Source: Granulosicoccus antarcticus IMCC3135 (GTDB lineage Bacteria > Pseudomonadota > Gammaproteobacteria > Granulosicoccales > Granulosicoccaceae). From it: a DNA stretch of 64,000 bases. The position numbers and the translations under genes are program-made. The notes under the pieces are model-generated. The model was not told the DNA's origin, did no database searches, and was given only the letters and a program-made list of their open reading frames with translations. The stretch's first letter is position 1. The number at the start of each line of letters is the position of its first letter. Where the stretch lies: assembly GCF_002215215.1 (NCBI RefSeq), contig NZ_CP018632.1, forward strand, positions 4,770,501-4,834,500, read 5' to 3'. Of this stretch, positions 45,806 through 55,781 are shown piece after piece.

Positions 45806-46114
45806 GGCATCGTGCAACAAGCTGATGCCATCATCATCAGGTGCCGGTGCGGCCCACGTTCGGATATCGTCAATCCAGCTCTGCCGCATCAGCGCGGCTC
45901 CGATTTCAGGAATGATCGCAATCGGCTTGCCCTCGACTGGCACAATCAGGAACCAGGGTCGCGTGGGACTTTGCCAGTACTGGGTATGAAAGCCGCTGAA
46001 ATAGCGTAGATCTGCTTCACTCATGATCAGAAGCGCTGACAGATCGGCCTCGACCATCAGTTTCTGGGCCTTGCGTACGCGTGTCTCGTATTCTGAGAGA
46101 TCAAATCCACGCAT
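45795..46114 (-). pseudogene. N-terminal fragment of an M24 Xaa-Pro peptidase/creatinase-like protein
   Basis: From the ATG at 46114 the frame reads the creatinase N-terminal domain: FDLSEYETRVRKAQKLMVE, LLIMSEADLRYFSGFHTQYW, IPEIGAALMRQ, then RTWAAPAPDDDGISLL. The match stops near residue 105 and the metal-binding M24 catalytic domain is missing. In a different frame the DNA continues as a PLP-enzyme C-terminus. Proteins of this type include ectoine-hydrolase-like enzymes. The start lies 11 bp after the hutC stop, so it was once read with hutC. Confidence 0.72.
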
Positions 46115-46125
46115 TGCTCAGGCCT

Positions 46126-46803
46126 TTAAAGGTCAATCGACATACGATAACCTGGCGCGTAAACCAGCTGAACGAAGGTAATGGTTGCTCCCTGAGTGTT
46201 GCGAGTCGTACGCTCGGCTCTGAACAAGGCCGTCTGAGCATCACACTCCAACACTTGTGCATCTGCATCATTTGCATGACAGGCTTCCAGTATCAGATCC
46301 CCACCGCTGAATGGTACGTGTTCAACCAGCCATTCATTCGCACTCTGGCTCGTAAAGTCAGCACTTTCCGCAGCAGGCACAACGGATATATCTATCCAGC
46401 GATTTTCCAGAACAAAGGGGCGCTTGTCGGCCATATGAACAGCGCGTATGCACAGGATTTTCGAGTCCTCAAGCAAGCACATTTTTGCCTTGATCGCCTT
46501 GCCGGGACGTGCCAGTCTGCGACTGATCAACTGATAGTCGTAAGATTGCCCTTTCTGTTCCACTTGTTGTCGGATGACAGGGATATTGAAACTTGCTTTG
46601 TGTTCCGGATGTATGACAACACGCGTTCCACCACGTCGCCGCCGTTCCAGCAAGCCCTCCTCCGCAATGGCCTGCAAAGCACGATTCACGGTCGTTCGTG
46701 CACAACCAAATTCGGTCGCCAGGTCTGCCTCACTGGGCAACAGCTCGCCCGGCTTCCAGACACGGGTATGCAAACGATGCAAAACTTCCGCCTGCACATC
46801 CAT
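46126..46803 (-). CDS. hutC: Histidine utilization repressor, GntR/HutC family
   Basis: 225 aa from the ATG at 46803; the frame stays open to 46902, but the extra part (MQSQCLWGCVYL...) does not look like the family, so the exact start is uncertain. A winged HTH comes first (VWKPGELLPSEADLATEFG, ARTTVNRALQAIAEEGLL), then the UTRA ligand domain (VHMADKRPFVLENRWID, FVQLVYAPGYRM). HutC releases hut operators when it binds urocanate. Two matching palindromes at 45345 and 49027 are candidate sites. It neighbours hutD and hutF, which fixes the symbol. Confidence 0.85.
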   Translation of the reverse strand: MDVQAEVLHRLHTRVWKPGELLPSEADLATEFGCARTTVNRALQAIAEEGLLERRRRGGTRVVIHPEHKASFNIPVIRQQVEQKGQSYDYQLISRRLARPGKAIKAKMCLLEDSKILCIRAVHMADKRPFVLENRWIDISVVPAAESADFTSQSANEWLVEHVPFSGGDLILEACHANDADAQVLECDAQTALFRAERTTRNTQGATITFVQLVYAPGYRMSIDL

Positions 46804-47026
46804 CCAACCGTTTATCGAAGATTTGTCCAGAAGTATGTTCCTGATATTTTTTGCATAGACCAATGCCAAGTATACGCACCCCCAAAGGCATTGGGATTGC
46901 ATGACACCGGCATCATACGTGCAGGTTACACAGTCGATCTATCTATATAAGATATAGAGCATCCAGCTGAGCTATCCTACCGGGTAGGCGCGAACCTACT
47001 TCACAAACGGATTTTGCAGGCATTTA

Positions 47027-47617
47027 ATGAAACTGACCACTCCGACTGAATTCATTACGACATCCTGGAAGAATGGCAAGGGCCAGACTATTGAACTGGC
47101 TATCAATGAACAAGGCACATTGGCCGACTTTGACTGGCGAATCAGCATGGCCGGCGTGACCGGCGACGGTACGTTTTCTGATTTTACAGGCTATACCCGA
47201 TGCCTCGTATTGGTTGAAGGCTCTGGCATACAGTTGTCTCATATGTCTGCAGAAGGACAAGCAACGAAGGATCAGCTCGGAAGACTTCTGGATATGGCGC
47301 AATTCGATGGCGGCAATCAGACCTTGGCAACATTGGTAGATGGCCCCATCACCGATTTCAATATCATGACCAGAACAGGCACCTGGCACGCTATTACGCG
47401 AATATGTCGTGCAGCGGATGAATTAACGCTCATCAACCCTGTAAAAACATTTGTCTATGCCGTCATGGGAGAAACGCAGCTACGAGCCATGACTCCAGAG
47501 TCACGATGGAGCCTGCCGCAGGGTCATTTGATGCAGGTCGAGGCAGGCGAATTTGCCATGCTCGCCATCAAGAGCCCTGGCTGCATTGTCGTTGAGCTGC
47601 ACCCTATCGCGGGTTAA
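47027..47617 (+). CDS. hutD: HutD family protein
   Basis: 196 aa. It opens with TPTEFITTSWKNGKGQTIELAI, close to the W-K-N-G-G-G motif of HutD, and continues FDWRISMAGVTGDGTFSDF and GYTRCLVLVEGSGI, family marks of this two-cupin protein. HutD is found with hut genes and in Pseudomonas it limits over-induction of the pathway, possibly by binding a hut metabolite such as formylglutamate. Its stop overlaps the convergent hutF stop by 4 bp. The gap between hutC and hutD (223 bp) contains a small CCTACCGGGTAGG palindrome. Confidence 0.9.
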   Translation: MKLTTPTEFITTSWKNGKGQTIELAINEQGTLADFDWRISMAGVTGDGTFSDFTGYTRCLVLVEGSGIQLSHMSAEGQATKDQLGRLLDMAQFDGGNQTLATLVDGPITDFNIMTRTGTWHAITRICRAADELTLINPVKTFVYAVMGETQLRAMTPESRWSLPQGHLMQVEAGEFAMLAIKSPGCIVVELHPIAG

Positions 47618-48996
47618 CTTCCACGTAGTTTTTTCATGACTTTCCGATATTTCTGAACAATGGTGTCACGGTTGATATGCCGACCTGACGCCACCTGGTG
47701 TCGACCTGCTGACCAGACATCTCTGACCATATTGTCATCACCAGCAAAGATGAATATGTCGAGCAGGGCGTCTCCTGTTACGCCCTCAAGATCAGGATGC
47801 TGGCCATCGAGTGTCAAAAAGTCAGCCCACTGCCCCGCTTCAATACGGCCTGATTGACGACCTGCAGCTTGCGCTCCACCGCGAACAACCTCATCAAACA
47901 TCCGCCTGCCAGTAGAGTACTCTGAGGTAGCCAATGCAGCCCTGGAGCGATCACGCAAACGTTGCGAGTAATCCAGCGTCCGCAATTCTTCACTTAAGCT
48001 TATACGGATATTCGAATCCGAGCCTATCCCGATAAGCCCTTGCTGCTCCAGATAGCTGACTCCGTCGAATATGCCATCACCCAGACTGGATTCGGTAATC
48101 GGACATAGACCCGCTACGGCCCCTGTACGGGCCAACCCGGCTGTTTCATGGGCAAGCATCTGGGTACAGTGAATCAGGCACCAGCGACTATCAACATTGG
48201 CATTGTCTAACAACCACTCGATTGGCCGGGCTCCCCAGGCATTCTGTACTTCCTCGACTTCAGCAACTTGCTCGGCAATATGCATGTGAAATGGTGCTGA
48301 GGGTGCCATTGCCAGTAGTTCAGGCAGACTTTCGCGCGCAACCGCTCGCAAGCTGTGCGGAGCTACGCCGATGAGTGAATCTGCAGGTAGATGACTGATT
48401 GCCTGTTGTGCATGGCTCCACAAGCGCGCATAACCAGTCAAGTCAGTGCCAAATCGACGCTGCGCCTCATTCAAGGCCCTTTGATCGCATCCCCCGTACT
48501 GATAGTGCACTGGCAGCAAAGTAAGGCCAATGCCTGAGGTTTGCGTGGCTGCTGCTATGCGTACCGCCAGCTCCGCCGGATTGTCATATTCGTGACCACC
48601 TGACTGATGGTGGACGTAATGAAATTCCACATTAGTGGCGTACCCGGCCTCCAGCATTTCCATCTGCACGAATGCTGAAATGGCTTCCATATCATCGGGT
48701 TGCAACTGATCGAGAAAGCGGTACATCAGATTTCGCCAACTCCAGAATGAATCCCTGGGATCAGGCCCACGGCGCTCACTCAATCCTGCCATGGCACGCT
48801 GAAAAGCATGCCCATGCAAATTGGCAGGCGCTGGCAGCAATACATCAACTTTCCAGCTGGCCTGACTCGAATCCCAATCAGGCAATTCGCTGCAGCGTTG
48901 CACAGAAGCAATGCGCCCGTCATCTGCCATATCTACCAACACATCCGAAACCCAACCATCGGGGAGAAGTGCCTGAGCTGCGTGAATTATCTTCAT
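47614..48996 (-). CDS. hutF: Formimidoylglutamate deiminase
   Basis: 460 aa, the usual length. It hydrolyses N-formimino-L-glutamate to N-formylglutamate and ammonia in the branch that needs HutG next. The amidohydrolase metal site is seen: [15 protein letters not shown] (~57-70, HxH), the HHP-like [10 protein letters not shown] (~125), [13 protein letters not shown] (~225), WCLIHCTQM (~270) and GIGSDSNI (~325). It is divergent from hutH with 78 bp between starts, including the palindrome at 49027-49042. hutG is not in the window. Confidence 0.92.
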   Translation of the reverse strand: MKIIHAAQALLPDGWVSDVLVDMADDGRIASVQRCSELPDWDSSQASWKVDVLLPAPANLHGHAFQRAMAGLSERRGPDPRDSFWSWRNLMYRFLDQLQPDDMEAISAFVQMEMLEAGYATNVEFHYVHHQSGGHEYDNPAELAVRIAAATQTSGIGLTLLPVHYQYGGCDQRALNEAQRRFGTDLTGYARLWSHAQQAISHLPADSLIGVAPHSLRAVARESLPELLAMAPSAPFHMHIAEQVAEVEEVQNAWGARPIEWLLDNANVDSRWCLIHCTQMLAHETAGLARTGAVAGLCPITESSLGDGIFDGVSYLEQQGLIGIGSDSNIRISLSEELRTLDYSQRLRDRSRAALATSEYSTGRRMFDEVVRGGAQAAGRQSGRIEAGQWADFLTLDGQHPDLEGVTGDALLDIFIFAGDDNMVRDVWSAGRHQVASGRHINRDTIVQKYRKVMKKLRGS

Positions 48997-49026
48997 TGCG
49001 ATGTCACTCTCGACTTGACATTTTTA

Positions 49027-49042
49027 ATATGTATGGACATAT
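49027..49042 (+). promoter_or_regulatory. Candidate HutC operator between hutF and hutH
   Basis: ATATGT-ATGG-ACATAT has perfect 6-bp inverted arms with a 4-base spacer, identical arms to the site at 45345-45360. It lies 33 bp before the hutH start and 31 bp before the hutF start, so one bound repressor could block both promoters. Confidence 0.6.
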
Positions 49043-49074
49043 TCACACCATTATCCACTAAAGGCAAGTTCATC

Positions 49075-50622
49075 ATGAGCATTGTTCTCATTCCAGGTTC
49101 AACCACACTGTCGACTCTGGAGCAGCTATGGCGCGAAAATACCGCCGTCTCTCTGGACCCCTCCGCGCGCCCTGCCATGCAGGCAGCTGCGGACCTGGTT
49201 GCTCAGGCGGCCGCTGGCGACGTAGCTGTTTATGGCGTCAATACCGGATTTGGAAAACTGGCCAGCATCAAGATCGAATCTGCCGATACGGCCACCTTGC
49301 AACGCAACCTGGTGCTGTCCCACTGCTGCGGTGTCGGTGAAGCACTGGACATTCCAACCACCCGTCTGATGATGGCCCTCAAACTGCTGTCTATCGGACG
49401 CGGCGCTTCCGGAGTGGCACTGACCACGGTAGATCTGATCGAAGCCATGCTTGCTGCGGGCGTCACGCCAGTTGTACCGGTGCAAGGCTCGGTGGGCGCC
49501 AGTGGCGACCTGGCACCTCTGGCGCATTTTGCAGCGACACTGATGGGCGAAGGTCACGCCTTTTTCGACGGCGAAAAAATGGCCGCCAAAGACGCACTTG
49601 GCAAAGCCGGATTGCAGGCTGTTACGCTGGGACCCAAGGAAGGTCTGGGGCTTATCAATGGCACACAATTCTCGACAGCTTGTGCACTCGTCGGCCTGTT
49701 TGCTGCCTGGCGCAGTGCAACAACATCGACCGTCATCGCGGCCATGTCCACGGATGCCATCATGGGCTCGACAGCGCCCTTGAACCCGGCTATTCATGCA
49801 CTGCGCGGGCATGCCGGGCAGATAACCGTAGCAGACACCATGCGCACGGTACTGGACGGTTCACAGATCCGCGAAAGCCACCGTGAGGGCGATACCCGAG
49901 TGCAGGACCCATACTGCATTCGTTGCCAGCCTCAGGTGCTCGGCGCTGCTATCGACCTGTTGGGCTTTGCCGGGAAAACCCTGGAAATCGAAGCCAATGC
50001 TGTCACCGACAACCCACTGGTGCTAGTGGAGACCGGGGAAATTGTCTCGGGCGGAAATTTTCATGCAGAACCTGTGGCTTTCGCGGCCGATCAGATTGCC
50101 ATCGCCCTCGCCGAAATCGGGGCTATTGCCCAACGACGTGTTGCCCTGATGGTAGACCCGACGTTGTCATTTGATCTGCCGCCTTTTCTGACACCGACAC
50201 CGGGGCTGAATTCAGGCTATATGATTGCCGAAGTCACCACCGCTGCACTGATGAGTGAGAACAAGCATCTGGCCAACCCCTGCTCCACCGATTCCACGCC
50301 CACATCAGCCAATCAGGAAGATCATGTTTCCATGGCCGCTCACGGCGCACGACGACTGCTGCGCATGAACACCAACCTGACCAATATTCTGGGAATAGAG
50401 CTGCTGTGTGCCGCACAAGGTATCGAATTTCGTGCACCACTCAAAACGAGTGATTCACTGGCCCGTTCAATAGCGGCACTGCGCCTGAGCGTACCGACAC
50501 TGACTGCCGATCGTTATCTGGCCGATGATATCAATGCAGCAGCAATACTCGTGGAAAACGGTGCGGTGGCGAATGCTGCTGGTGTTAGCAATCTGATGAA
50601 TCCTGCAACATCCTCGTTATAA
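49075..50622 (+). CDS. hutH: Histidine ammonia-lyase
   Basis: 515 aa from the ATG at 49075; a longer frame to 48808 would overlap hutF. It converts L-histidine to urocanate and ammonia, the first step of the pathway. The sequence [14 protein letters not shown] (~140) contains the Ala-Ser-Gly that cyclises to the MIO electrophile; [10 protein letters not shown] (~53), [15 protein letters not shown] (~278) and [13 protein letters not shown] (~395) are further active-site parts. It is followed 44 bp later by hutU. Confidence 0.96.
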   Translation: MSIVLIPGSTTLSTLEQLWRENTAVSLDPSARPAMQAAADLVAQAAAGDVAVYGVNTGFGKLASIKIESADTATLQRNLVLSHCCGVGEALDIPTTRLMMALKLLSIGRGASGVALTTVDLIEAMLAAGVTPVVPVQGSVGASGDLAPLAHFAATLMGEGHAFFDGEKMAAKDALGKAGLQAVTLGPKEGLGLINGTQFSTACALVGLFAAWRSATTSTVIAAMSTDAIMGSTAPLNPAIHALRGHAGQITVADTMRTVLDGSQIRESHREGDTRVQDPYCIRCQPQVLGAAIDLLGFAGKTLEIEANAVTDNPLVLVETGEIVSGGNFHAEPVAFAADQIAIALAEIGAIAQRRVALMVDPTLSFDLPPFLTPTPGLNSGYMIAEVTTAALMSENKHLANPCSTDSTPTSANQEDHVSMAAHGARRLLRMNTNLTNILGIELLCAAQGIEFRAPLKTSDSLARSIAALRLSVPTLTADRYLADDINAAAILVENGAVANAAGVSNLMNPATSSL

Positions 50623-50666
50623 AATATTCTGCAATCACTGAACTCAATCACCTCGGAAGCCTCATC

Positions 50667-52370
50667 ATGACAGACTCCAGCACTGACAATAATACAAGCA
50701 AGACTCCTGGCCCACGCCATAATCAACGCACCATAAAATCGCCTACTGGCAATGAGCTGAGCTGCAAAAGCTGGCTGACGGAAGCTCCCATGCGTATGCT
50801 GATGAACAATCTGCATCCGGATGTGGCTGAAAATCCTCATGAACTGGTGGTCTATGGTGGCATCGGCCGGGCCGCTCGTACCTGGGAGGATTACGACCAG
50901 ATAGTGGCTAGCCTGCAGGCTTTGGAAGACGATGAAACACTACTGGTTCAGTCCGGCAAGCCGGTTGGAGTTTTCCGTACGCACAGCAACGCACCCCGTG
51001 TACTGATTGCCAATTCCAATCTGGTACCACACTGGGCCACCTGGGATCATTTCAATGAGCTCGACAAGAAGGGCCTGGCCATGTACGGCCAGATGACGGC
51101 AGGTTCGTGGATCTATATCGGTAGCCAGGGCATTGTCCAGGGAACCTACGAGACTTTCGTTGAAGCGGGCCGACAACACTTCGATGGCAGCCTGACTGGT
51201 CGCTGGATTCTGACCGCGGGTCTGGGCGGCATGGGTGGTGCGCAACCACTGGCAGCGGTTATGGCCGGTGCCTGCTGCCTGGCCGTTGAATGTGATGAGA
51301 CTCGCGCAGACTTTCGACTGCGCACCCGATATGTGGATGCAAAAACGCATGATCTGGACGAAGCGCTGGCCATGATCGAAGAATGGACTGGCAAAGGCGA
51401 GGCAAAATCGGTCGCCCTGATTGGCAATGCCGCTGACGTCTATCCTGAGCTGGTCAGGCGTGGTGTGCGACCTGATATCGTGACTGATCAGACCAGTGCA
51501 CACGACCCCATTCACGGCTATCTGCCACAGAACTGGACCGTAGCCGAATGGAAAGGCAAGCAGGAAACTGACCCCAAAGCCGTTGAAAAAGCGGCTCGTG
51601 CCAGCATGAAGACACATGTGGCAGCCATGGTGGATTTCTGGAATGCAGGCGTGCCCACACTGGACTATGGCAACAACATTCGCCAGGTCGCTCTGGAGGA
51701 AGGCCTGGAAAATGCCTTTGCATTCCCCGGCTTTGTACCTGCCTATATACGTCCTCTGTTCTGCCGGGGTGTCGGGCCTTTCCGTTGGGCAGCCCTGTCG
51801 GGTGACCCGGAAGATATCTACAAGACTGACGCCAAGGTGAAGGAAATTCTGGCCGATGACAAACACCTGCACAACTGGCTGGACATGGCGCGAGAGCGAA
51901 TTGCCTTCCAGGGATTACCCGCACGTATTTGCTGGGTAGGTCTTGGAGTTCGAGACAAACTGGGACTGGCCTTCAATGAAATGGTCCGTAATGGCGAGCT
52001 TTCAGCGCCAATCGTCATTGGTCGTGACCACCTGGACTCAGGCTCGGTGGCCTCGCCTAATCGCGAAACAGAATCCATGCGTGATGGTTCCGATGCCGTC
52101 TCTGACTGGCCTTTGTTGAATGCCTTGTTGAACACAGCCTCCGGTGCTACCTGGGTATCTCTGCATCATGGCGGCGGTGTGGGAATGGGATTCTCCCAGC
52201 ATTCCGGCATGGTCATCTGCTGTGACGGCACTAAAGAGGCTGACGAGCGAATTGCCCGCGTATTGTGGAATGATCCGGCAACGGGTGTCATGCGACACGC
52301 TGATGCAGGCTATCCGGATGCACTGGATTGTGCCCGTGAGAATGGGTTGAATCTTCCGGGTATTCTCTGA
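50667..52370 (+). CDS. hutU: Urocanate hydratase
   Basis: 567 aa, full length. It turns urocanate into imidazolonepropionate with bound NAD+. The sequence shows [57 protein letters not shown] (NAD site, ~175-195) and [16 protein letters not shown] with the conserved Cys, then [16 protein letters not shown] near the end. It is second in the hutHU pair; imidazolonepropionase (hutI) is not found in this window. Confidence 0.97.
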   Translation: MTDSSTDNNTSKTPGPRHNQRTIKSPTGNELSCKSWLTEAPMRMLMNNLHPDVAENPHELVVYGGIGRAARTWEDYDQIVASLQALEDDETLLVQSGKPVGVFRTHSNAPRVLIANSNLVPHWATWDHFNELDKKGLAMYGQMTAGSWIYIGSQGIVQGTYETFVEAGRQHFDGSLTGRWILTAGLGGMGGAQPLAAVMAGACCLAVECDETRADFRLRTRYVDAKTHDLDEALAMIEEWTGKGEAKSVALIGNAADVYPELVRRGVRPDIVTDQTSAHDPIHGYLPQNWTVAEWKGKQETDPKAVEKAARASMKTHVAAMVDFWNAGVPTLDYGNNIRQVALEEGLENAFAFPGFVPAYIRPLFCRGVGPFRWAALSGDPEDIYKTDAKVKEILADDKHLHNWLDMARERIAFQGLPARICWVGLGVRDKLGLAFNEMVRNGELSAPIVIGRDHLDSGSVASPNRETESMRDGSDAVSDWPLLNALLNTASGATWVSLHHGGGVGMGFSQHSGMVICCDGTKEADERIARVLWNDPATGVMRHADAGYPDALDCARENGLNLPGIL

Positions 52371-52398
52371 TTTTTCTCATCCGCACAGAGATCAGCTC

Positions 52399-53304
52399 AT
52401 GCAGGCTTTGCCGTTGAATGCTCTACGTGTATTCGAAGCTGTCGTGCGACTCGGCAGCTTTCGCGCAGCTGCTGAGGAGTTGTGTGTTTCGCAGTCTGCC
52501 GTGAGTCATCAGATCAGGCATCTGGAAGAATGGTTTGCGTGTCCTTTGTTTGATCGCGGCGGTTCACGCCCTCAGCCACTACCCTATGCGGAGCATCTGG
52601 CTGCCACTTTGGGGCTCAACTTTCAGGACATGCATCAGGCTTGTCAACGTGTGCATCGAATATCCGCTTCATCAACGCTGGTTATCGCGGCAATTCCTTC
52701 AGTGGCTACGTGCTGGCTTATACCGCGACTTTCCGATTTTCGCAGGCGTCATCCCGAGATCGACATTCGGATCATTTATGCCTTTCATGGACAGACAATC
52801 GATTTTGGTGAAATTGATCTGGCATTTGTCTTTGCAGAAAATCAAACGCAACAGGCCGGCACTGACACTCATCTGTTTTTACGCGGTATCAGTGCACCGG
52901 TGTGCAGCCCGGCCATCAGTCAGAGCTTGCAGGGAAAATCACTGCAGGATGTCAATGTCGACATCCAGATTCTGCATGATTCGAATTCCAGCGGCTGGGA
53001 ACAGTGGTGCCGTAAAGCCGGAAACGACAAAATTCTCGAGTCGGCAGGCCTGACATTCGAGGATTTCAATTTGCTGCGAGCAGCCGTGTTAAGTGGTCAG
53101 GGAGTTGCCCTTTGTCCTCTGTCCATGGTGCAAGAGGATCTGGCTGGTGGTCACCTGGTGCAATTATCTGAATTGACTGTGATGGAGACGTACAACTATT
53201 ACCTGATTGAACGATCTCTGAGTAATTCCAGTACACAAAAGTCCGTGGATGCTTTCAAGAACTGGTTGTTTGAAGTCCGGGACAAGAAGTCCCGGACAGG
53301 ATAG
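52399..53304 (+). CDS. LysR-family transcriptional regulator (GcvA-like)
   Basis: 301 aa. The N-terminal HTH reads LPLNALRVFEAVVRLGSFRA and SVSQSAV-type recognition (ELCVSQSAVSHQIRHLEEW, ~27-45), with the GcvA-style opening. The effector domain follows (IAAIPSVATCWLIPRLSDF, ~90). It lies 28 bp after hutU on the same strand, but neighbouring NCS2 permease is convergent, so its target is unclear. The 3' end contains a 9-bp inverted repeat that also forms part of the coding sequence. Confidence 0.9.
   Translation: MQALPLNALRVFEAVVRLGSFRAAAEELCVSQSAVSHQIRHLEEWFACPLFDRGGSRPQPLPYAEHLAATLGLNFQDMHQACQRVHRISASSTLVIAAIPSVATCWLIPRLSDFRRRHPEIDIRIIYAFHGQTIDFGEIDLAFVFAENQTQQAGTDTHLFLRGISAPVCSPAISQSLQGKSLQDVNVDIQILHDSNSSGWEQWCRKAGNDKILESAGLTFEDFNLLRAAVLSGQGVALCPLSMVQEDLAGGHLVQLSELTVMETYNYYLIERSLSNSSTQKSVDAFKNWLFEVRDKKSRTG
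53275..53297. terminator. Strong hairpin between LysR gene and NCS2 permease
   Basis: GTCCGGGAC-AAGAA-GTCCCGGAC is a perfect 9-bp GC-rich stem with a 5-base loop at the junction of two convergent genes. It could end transcripts from both sides, but there is no T-run on either strand, so rho-independent termination is weakly supported. Confidence 0.4.
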
Positions 53305-53309
53305 CAGTA

Positions 53310-54704
53310 TCAGGACTTGCCGCCGCTCACGGTTGAGGCAGGCGTGGACACATCCATGTCATCAACCTCTTCTGGCTCGTGAGGAATCACGATATTCAGA
53401 ATGATGGCAATCAATGCCGCTGGCAGCAAACCTGAGGTCAACAGCACTTTGACTGTTCCAGGCAAGTGCTGCAGAGCATTCGGCTCGAGTTGCAATCCGA
53501 GTCCGACAGACAGGGCGATAGCGAAAATCACCATGCTTCGACGATCCCAGACCACATCGGACAACATGCTGACACCCGCCGCTGCCACCATACCGAACAT
53601 CACGATGACACCGCCGCCGAGTACGGCGATAGGCATACTGGAGATAGCAGCCCCGAACTTGGGGACCAGGCCACAGATGATCAGAAAGATCGCACCGATA
53701 GTCACCACATGTCGACTCATGACACCGGTCATGGAGATCAGACCGACATTCTGACTAAAGGAGGTATTCGGCAAGGCACCAAAAACACCGGCGACTGCAG
53801 TTCCGAAACCATCAGCCAGCGTACCGCCGGTTATTTCCTTGTCAGTCGCCTCGCGCCCGGCCCCACCTTTGGTAATTCCGGAAATATCACCCACAGTCTC
53901 TATGGCCGAAATAACTCCCATCAAACACATACCGATGATGGCAGCGGCATTGAATTCAATGCCGAAGTGAAACGGATCCGGCGGAGCAAACCAGGCGGCT
54001 CTGCTCACATTGTCAAAACTGACCATGCCCATCACCAGCGCGGCAACGTAGCCTGCCAGCAAACCCAGCAACACGGCAGAGACTGACAGCATGCCGTTCG
54101 TGAAGAACTTCAATCCCAGTGTCACCGCAATAACCAGCAATGCCAGTCCCCAGTGATTCAGGGTTCCATATTCAGGCGTACCGATCAGCGGTACACCGCC
54201 GGCTGCATACTGAATGCCCACCTTCACCAGTGCCAGACCGATCATGAGTACGATCAGACCTGTAACAAGCGGTGGCAACCAATGTCGAATTCGGCCAATA
54301 ATAGTGCCGAGAAAGAAGTGGAAAATGCCGCCAATAATGATGCCGCCCATCAAGGCCGCCATGCCAAATTGAATGGCAATCGGAATCATGATGGGTATGA
54401 AGGCAAAACTGGTGCCCTGCACCACTGGCAACTTTGCACCCATCGGGCCTATGCCGATAGTCTGTATCAGCGTTGCCAGACCTGCGAAGATCATGGACAT
54501 CTGAATCATGTAGATCATGTCGGAGATATCGGCAGAGCCGAATCCGAAGCCTGCCGCACCAGCCACTATAATCGCTGGGGTGACATTACTGACGAACATC
54601 GCCAGCACATGCTGAATTCCAAGAGGAGTACCTTTTATGATTCCCGGAAAATAGTTCGGATCGCGCATCTGCGCAGGGGTCATGCCGCCTTGTGTGCGTG
54701 CCAT
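53310..54704 (-). CDS. NCS2-family nucleobase/xanthine-type permease
   Basis: 464 aa with about 13-14 helices. Family marks: LGIQHVLAMFVSNVTPAIIV (~28), the VVQGTSFAF segment of helix 3 (~93), AIETVGDISGITKG (~262) with the substrate-binding Glu, and the NCS2 signature QNVGLISMTG (~312). The family takes up uracil, xanthine or urate with protons or Na+. The substrate cannot be fixed; the C-terminal acidic tail is unremarkable. It is transcribed away from dgoK with a 114-bp divergent gap. Confidence 0.88.
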   Translation of the reverse strand: MARTQGGMTPAQMRDPNYFPGIIKGTPLGIQHVLAMFVSNVTPAIIVAGAAGFGFGSADISDMIYMIQMSMIFAGLATLIQTIGIGPMGAKLPVVQGTSFAFIPIMIPIAIQFGMAALMGGIIIGGIFHFFLGTIIGRIRHWLPPLVTGLIVLMIGLALVKVGIQYAAGGVPLIGTPEYGTLNHWGLALLVIAVTLGLKFFTNGMLSVSAVLLGLLAGYVAALVMGMVSFDNVSRAAWFAPPDPFHFGIEFNAAAIIGMCLMGVISAIETVGDISGITKGGAGREATDKEITGGTLADGFGTAVAGVFGALPNTSFSQNVGLISMTGVMSRHVVTIGAIFLIICGLVPKFGAAISSMPIAVLGGGVIVMFGMVAAAGVSMLSDVVWDRRSMVIFAIALSVGLGLQLEPNALQHLPGTVKVLLTSGLLPAALIAIILNIVIPHEPEEVDDMDVSTPASTVSGGKS

Positions 54705-54818
54705 ATAGTGCTCCCGTTAAGTTACTAGATCTAAATGTACACTAGCAGTCTCCATATTGCACACATTCGTGTCAACAATATTGTGGACATTACTCACTAA
54801 TCAATCGGATACCTCATC

Positions 54819-55781
54819 GTGGCCTCTTCTGTAGAAAGACTTTCCGAGCCAGCCAATCCTTCGATAAGAGAACAGACTCCGGCATGGATAGGAGTGGATT
54901 GGGGTACCTCCAATCTGCGTGTCTGGGTTATGAATTCGGACAATCACCCCCTGCACGCGCTGGAATCATCAGCCGGTATGGGAACCCTGGAACCATCGCA
55001 ATTCGAACCGACGTTGCTTGGCCTGATTGAGCCCTACCTGGATGCCAGTCGGGTGCTACCTGTCATCTGTTGCGGAATGGTAGGCGCTCGCCAGGGCTGG
55101 AGCGATGCCGGCTATCTCACCACACCGGTCGACCAGCAAAGTCGTGCACAGGCTCATTTCACACAAACTAACGATAAACGCATCAGCGTTCATATTCTGC
55201 CCGGCGTCAAGCAGCTCTCTCCGGCTGACGTCATGCGAGGTGAGGAAACCCAGATAGCCGGCCTGCTGCTGCAGACACCCACGTTCAGCGGCACCGTCTG
55301 CCTGCCGGGTACCCATACCAAATGGGTCAGTATCGAGAACAGCACCATTAACAGCTTTCAGACCTGTATGAGTGGTGAGTTGTTTGCCCTGCTCTCGAAA
55401 CAATCGGTCTTGCGACACTCGGTGCAAAGCGAGAACTGGTCAGACGAGGCTTTTGATCAAGCGGTGGCATCCGTCATTGAAAAACCGGAAACACTGGCCA
55501 GCGCACTGTTTTCACTACGTGCGGAGAGTCTGGTTAACGCCGTGCCCGATGAAGTGCTTCGATCTCGTTTATCAGGTTTGTTGATTGGGGCTGAATTGGC
55601 AAGCTGTCGTTCACTTTGGTCTGACAAAAAGGTTATGATTGTCGGGGACGCGAAACTGGCAGGTCTTTATGCTCAGGCCATGTCCACACTGGATTCCCAG
55701 GTGAATCTGGTGGAAGGAGATGCCATGACACTGTCTGGCCTGATCGCCAATTATCAATCACAACTGGAGTTGCAAAGGTGA
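54819..55781 (+). CDS. dgoK: 2-dehydro-3-deoxygalactonokinase
   Basis: 320 aa, GTG start. It phosphorylates 2-keto-3-deoxygalactonate with ATP. Visible: WIGVDWGTSNLRVWVMN (~24, phosphate 1 motif), ICCGMVGARQGWSDAGYL (~85), ILPGVKQLSPADVMRGEETQ (~125) and LPGTHTKWVSIE (~165). It overlaps dgoA by GTGA, so the two steps of the De Ley-Doudoroff branch are translated together. The dehydratase feeding it may be the enolase-superfamily protein at 60.9 kb. Confidence 0.9.
   Translation: MASSVERLSEPANPSIREQTPAWIGVDWGTSNLRVWVMNSDNHPLHALESSAGMGTLEPSQFEPTLLGLIEPYLDASRVLPVICCGMVGARQGWSDAGYLTTPVDQQSRAQAHFTQTNDKRISVHILPGVKQLSPADVMRGEETQIAGLLLQTPTFSGTVCLPGTHTKWVSIENSTINSFQTCMSGELFALLSKQSVLRHSVQSENWSDEAFDQAVASVIEKPETLASALFSLRAESLVNAVPDEVLRSRLSGLLIGAELASCRSLWSDKKVMIVGDAKLAGLYAQAMSTLDSQVNLVEGDAMTLSGLIANYQSQLELQR

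Noticed and set aside
46960-47008. tRNA-like stretch on the minus strand (TAGCTCAGCTGGATGC next to a GTAGGTTCGCGCCTAC-like arm)
   Set aside because: The D-arm-like piece lacks its pairing 3' half, there is no anticodon stem, and the T-arm-like piece is on the wrong side. At most a scrambled tRNA remnant.
49126-49812. 228-codon minus-strand frame
   Set aside because: Antisense to hutH; composition rich in Arg, Gln and Cys as expected for a shadow frame.
50940-51872. 310-codon minus-strand open frame
   Set aside because: Antisense to hutU, whose protein sequence is unmistakable over the whole length.
53466-54086. 206-codon open frame on the + strand
   Set aside because: It is fully antisense to the NCS2 permease, has His/Asp/Gln-rich composition typical of reverse-complement frames and no ribosome site.
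54740-54790. Spaced inverted sequence CCATATTG ... CAATATTGTGG before dgoK
   Set aside because: Arms are imperfectly placed and AT-rich; not strong enough to call an operator.
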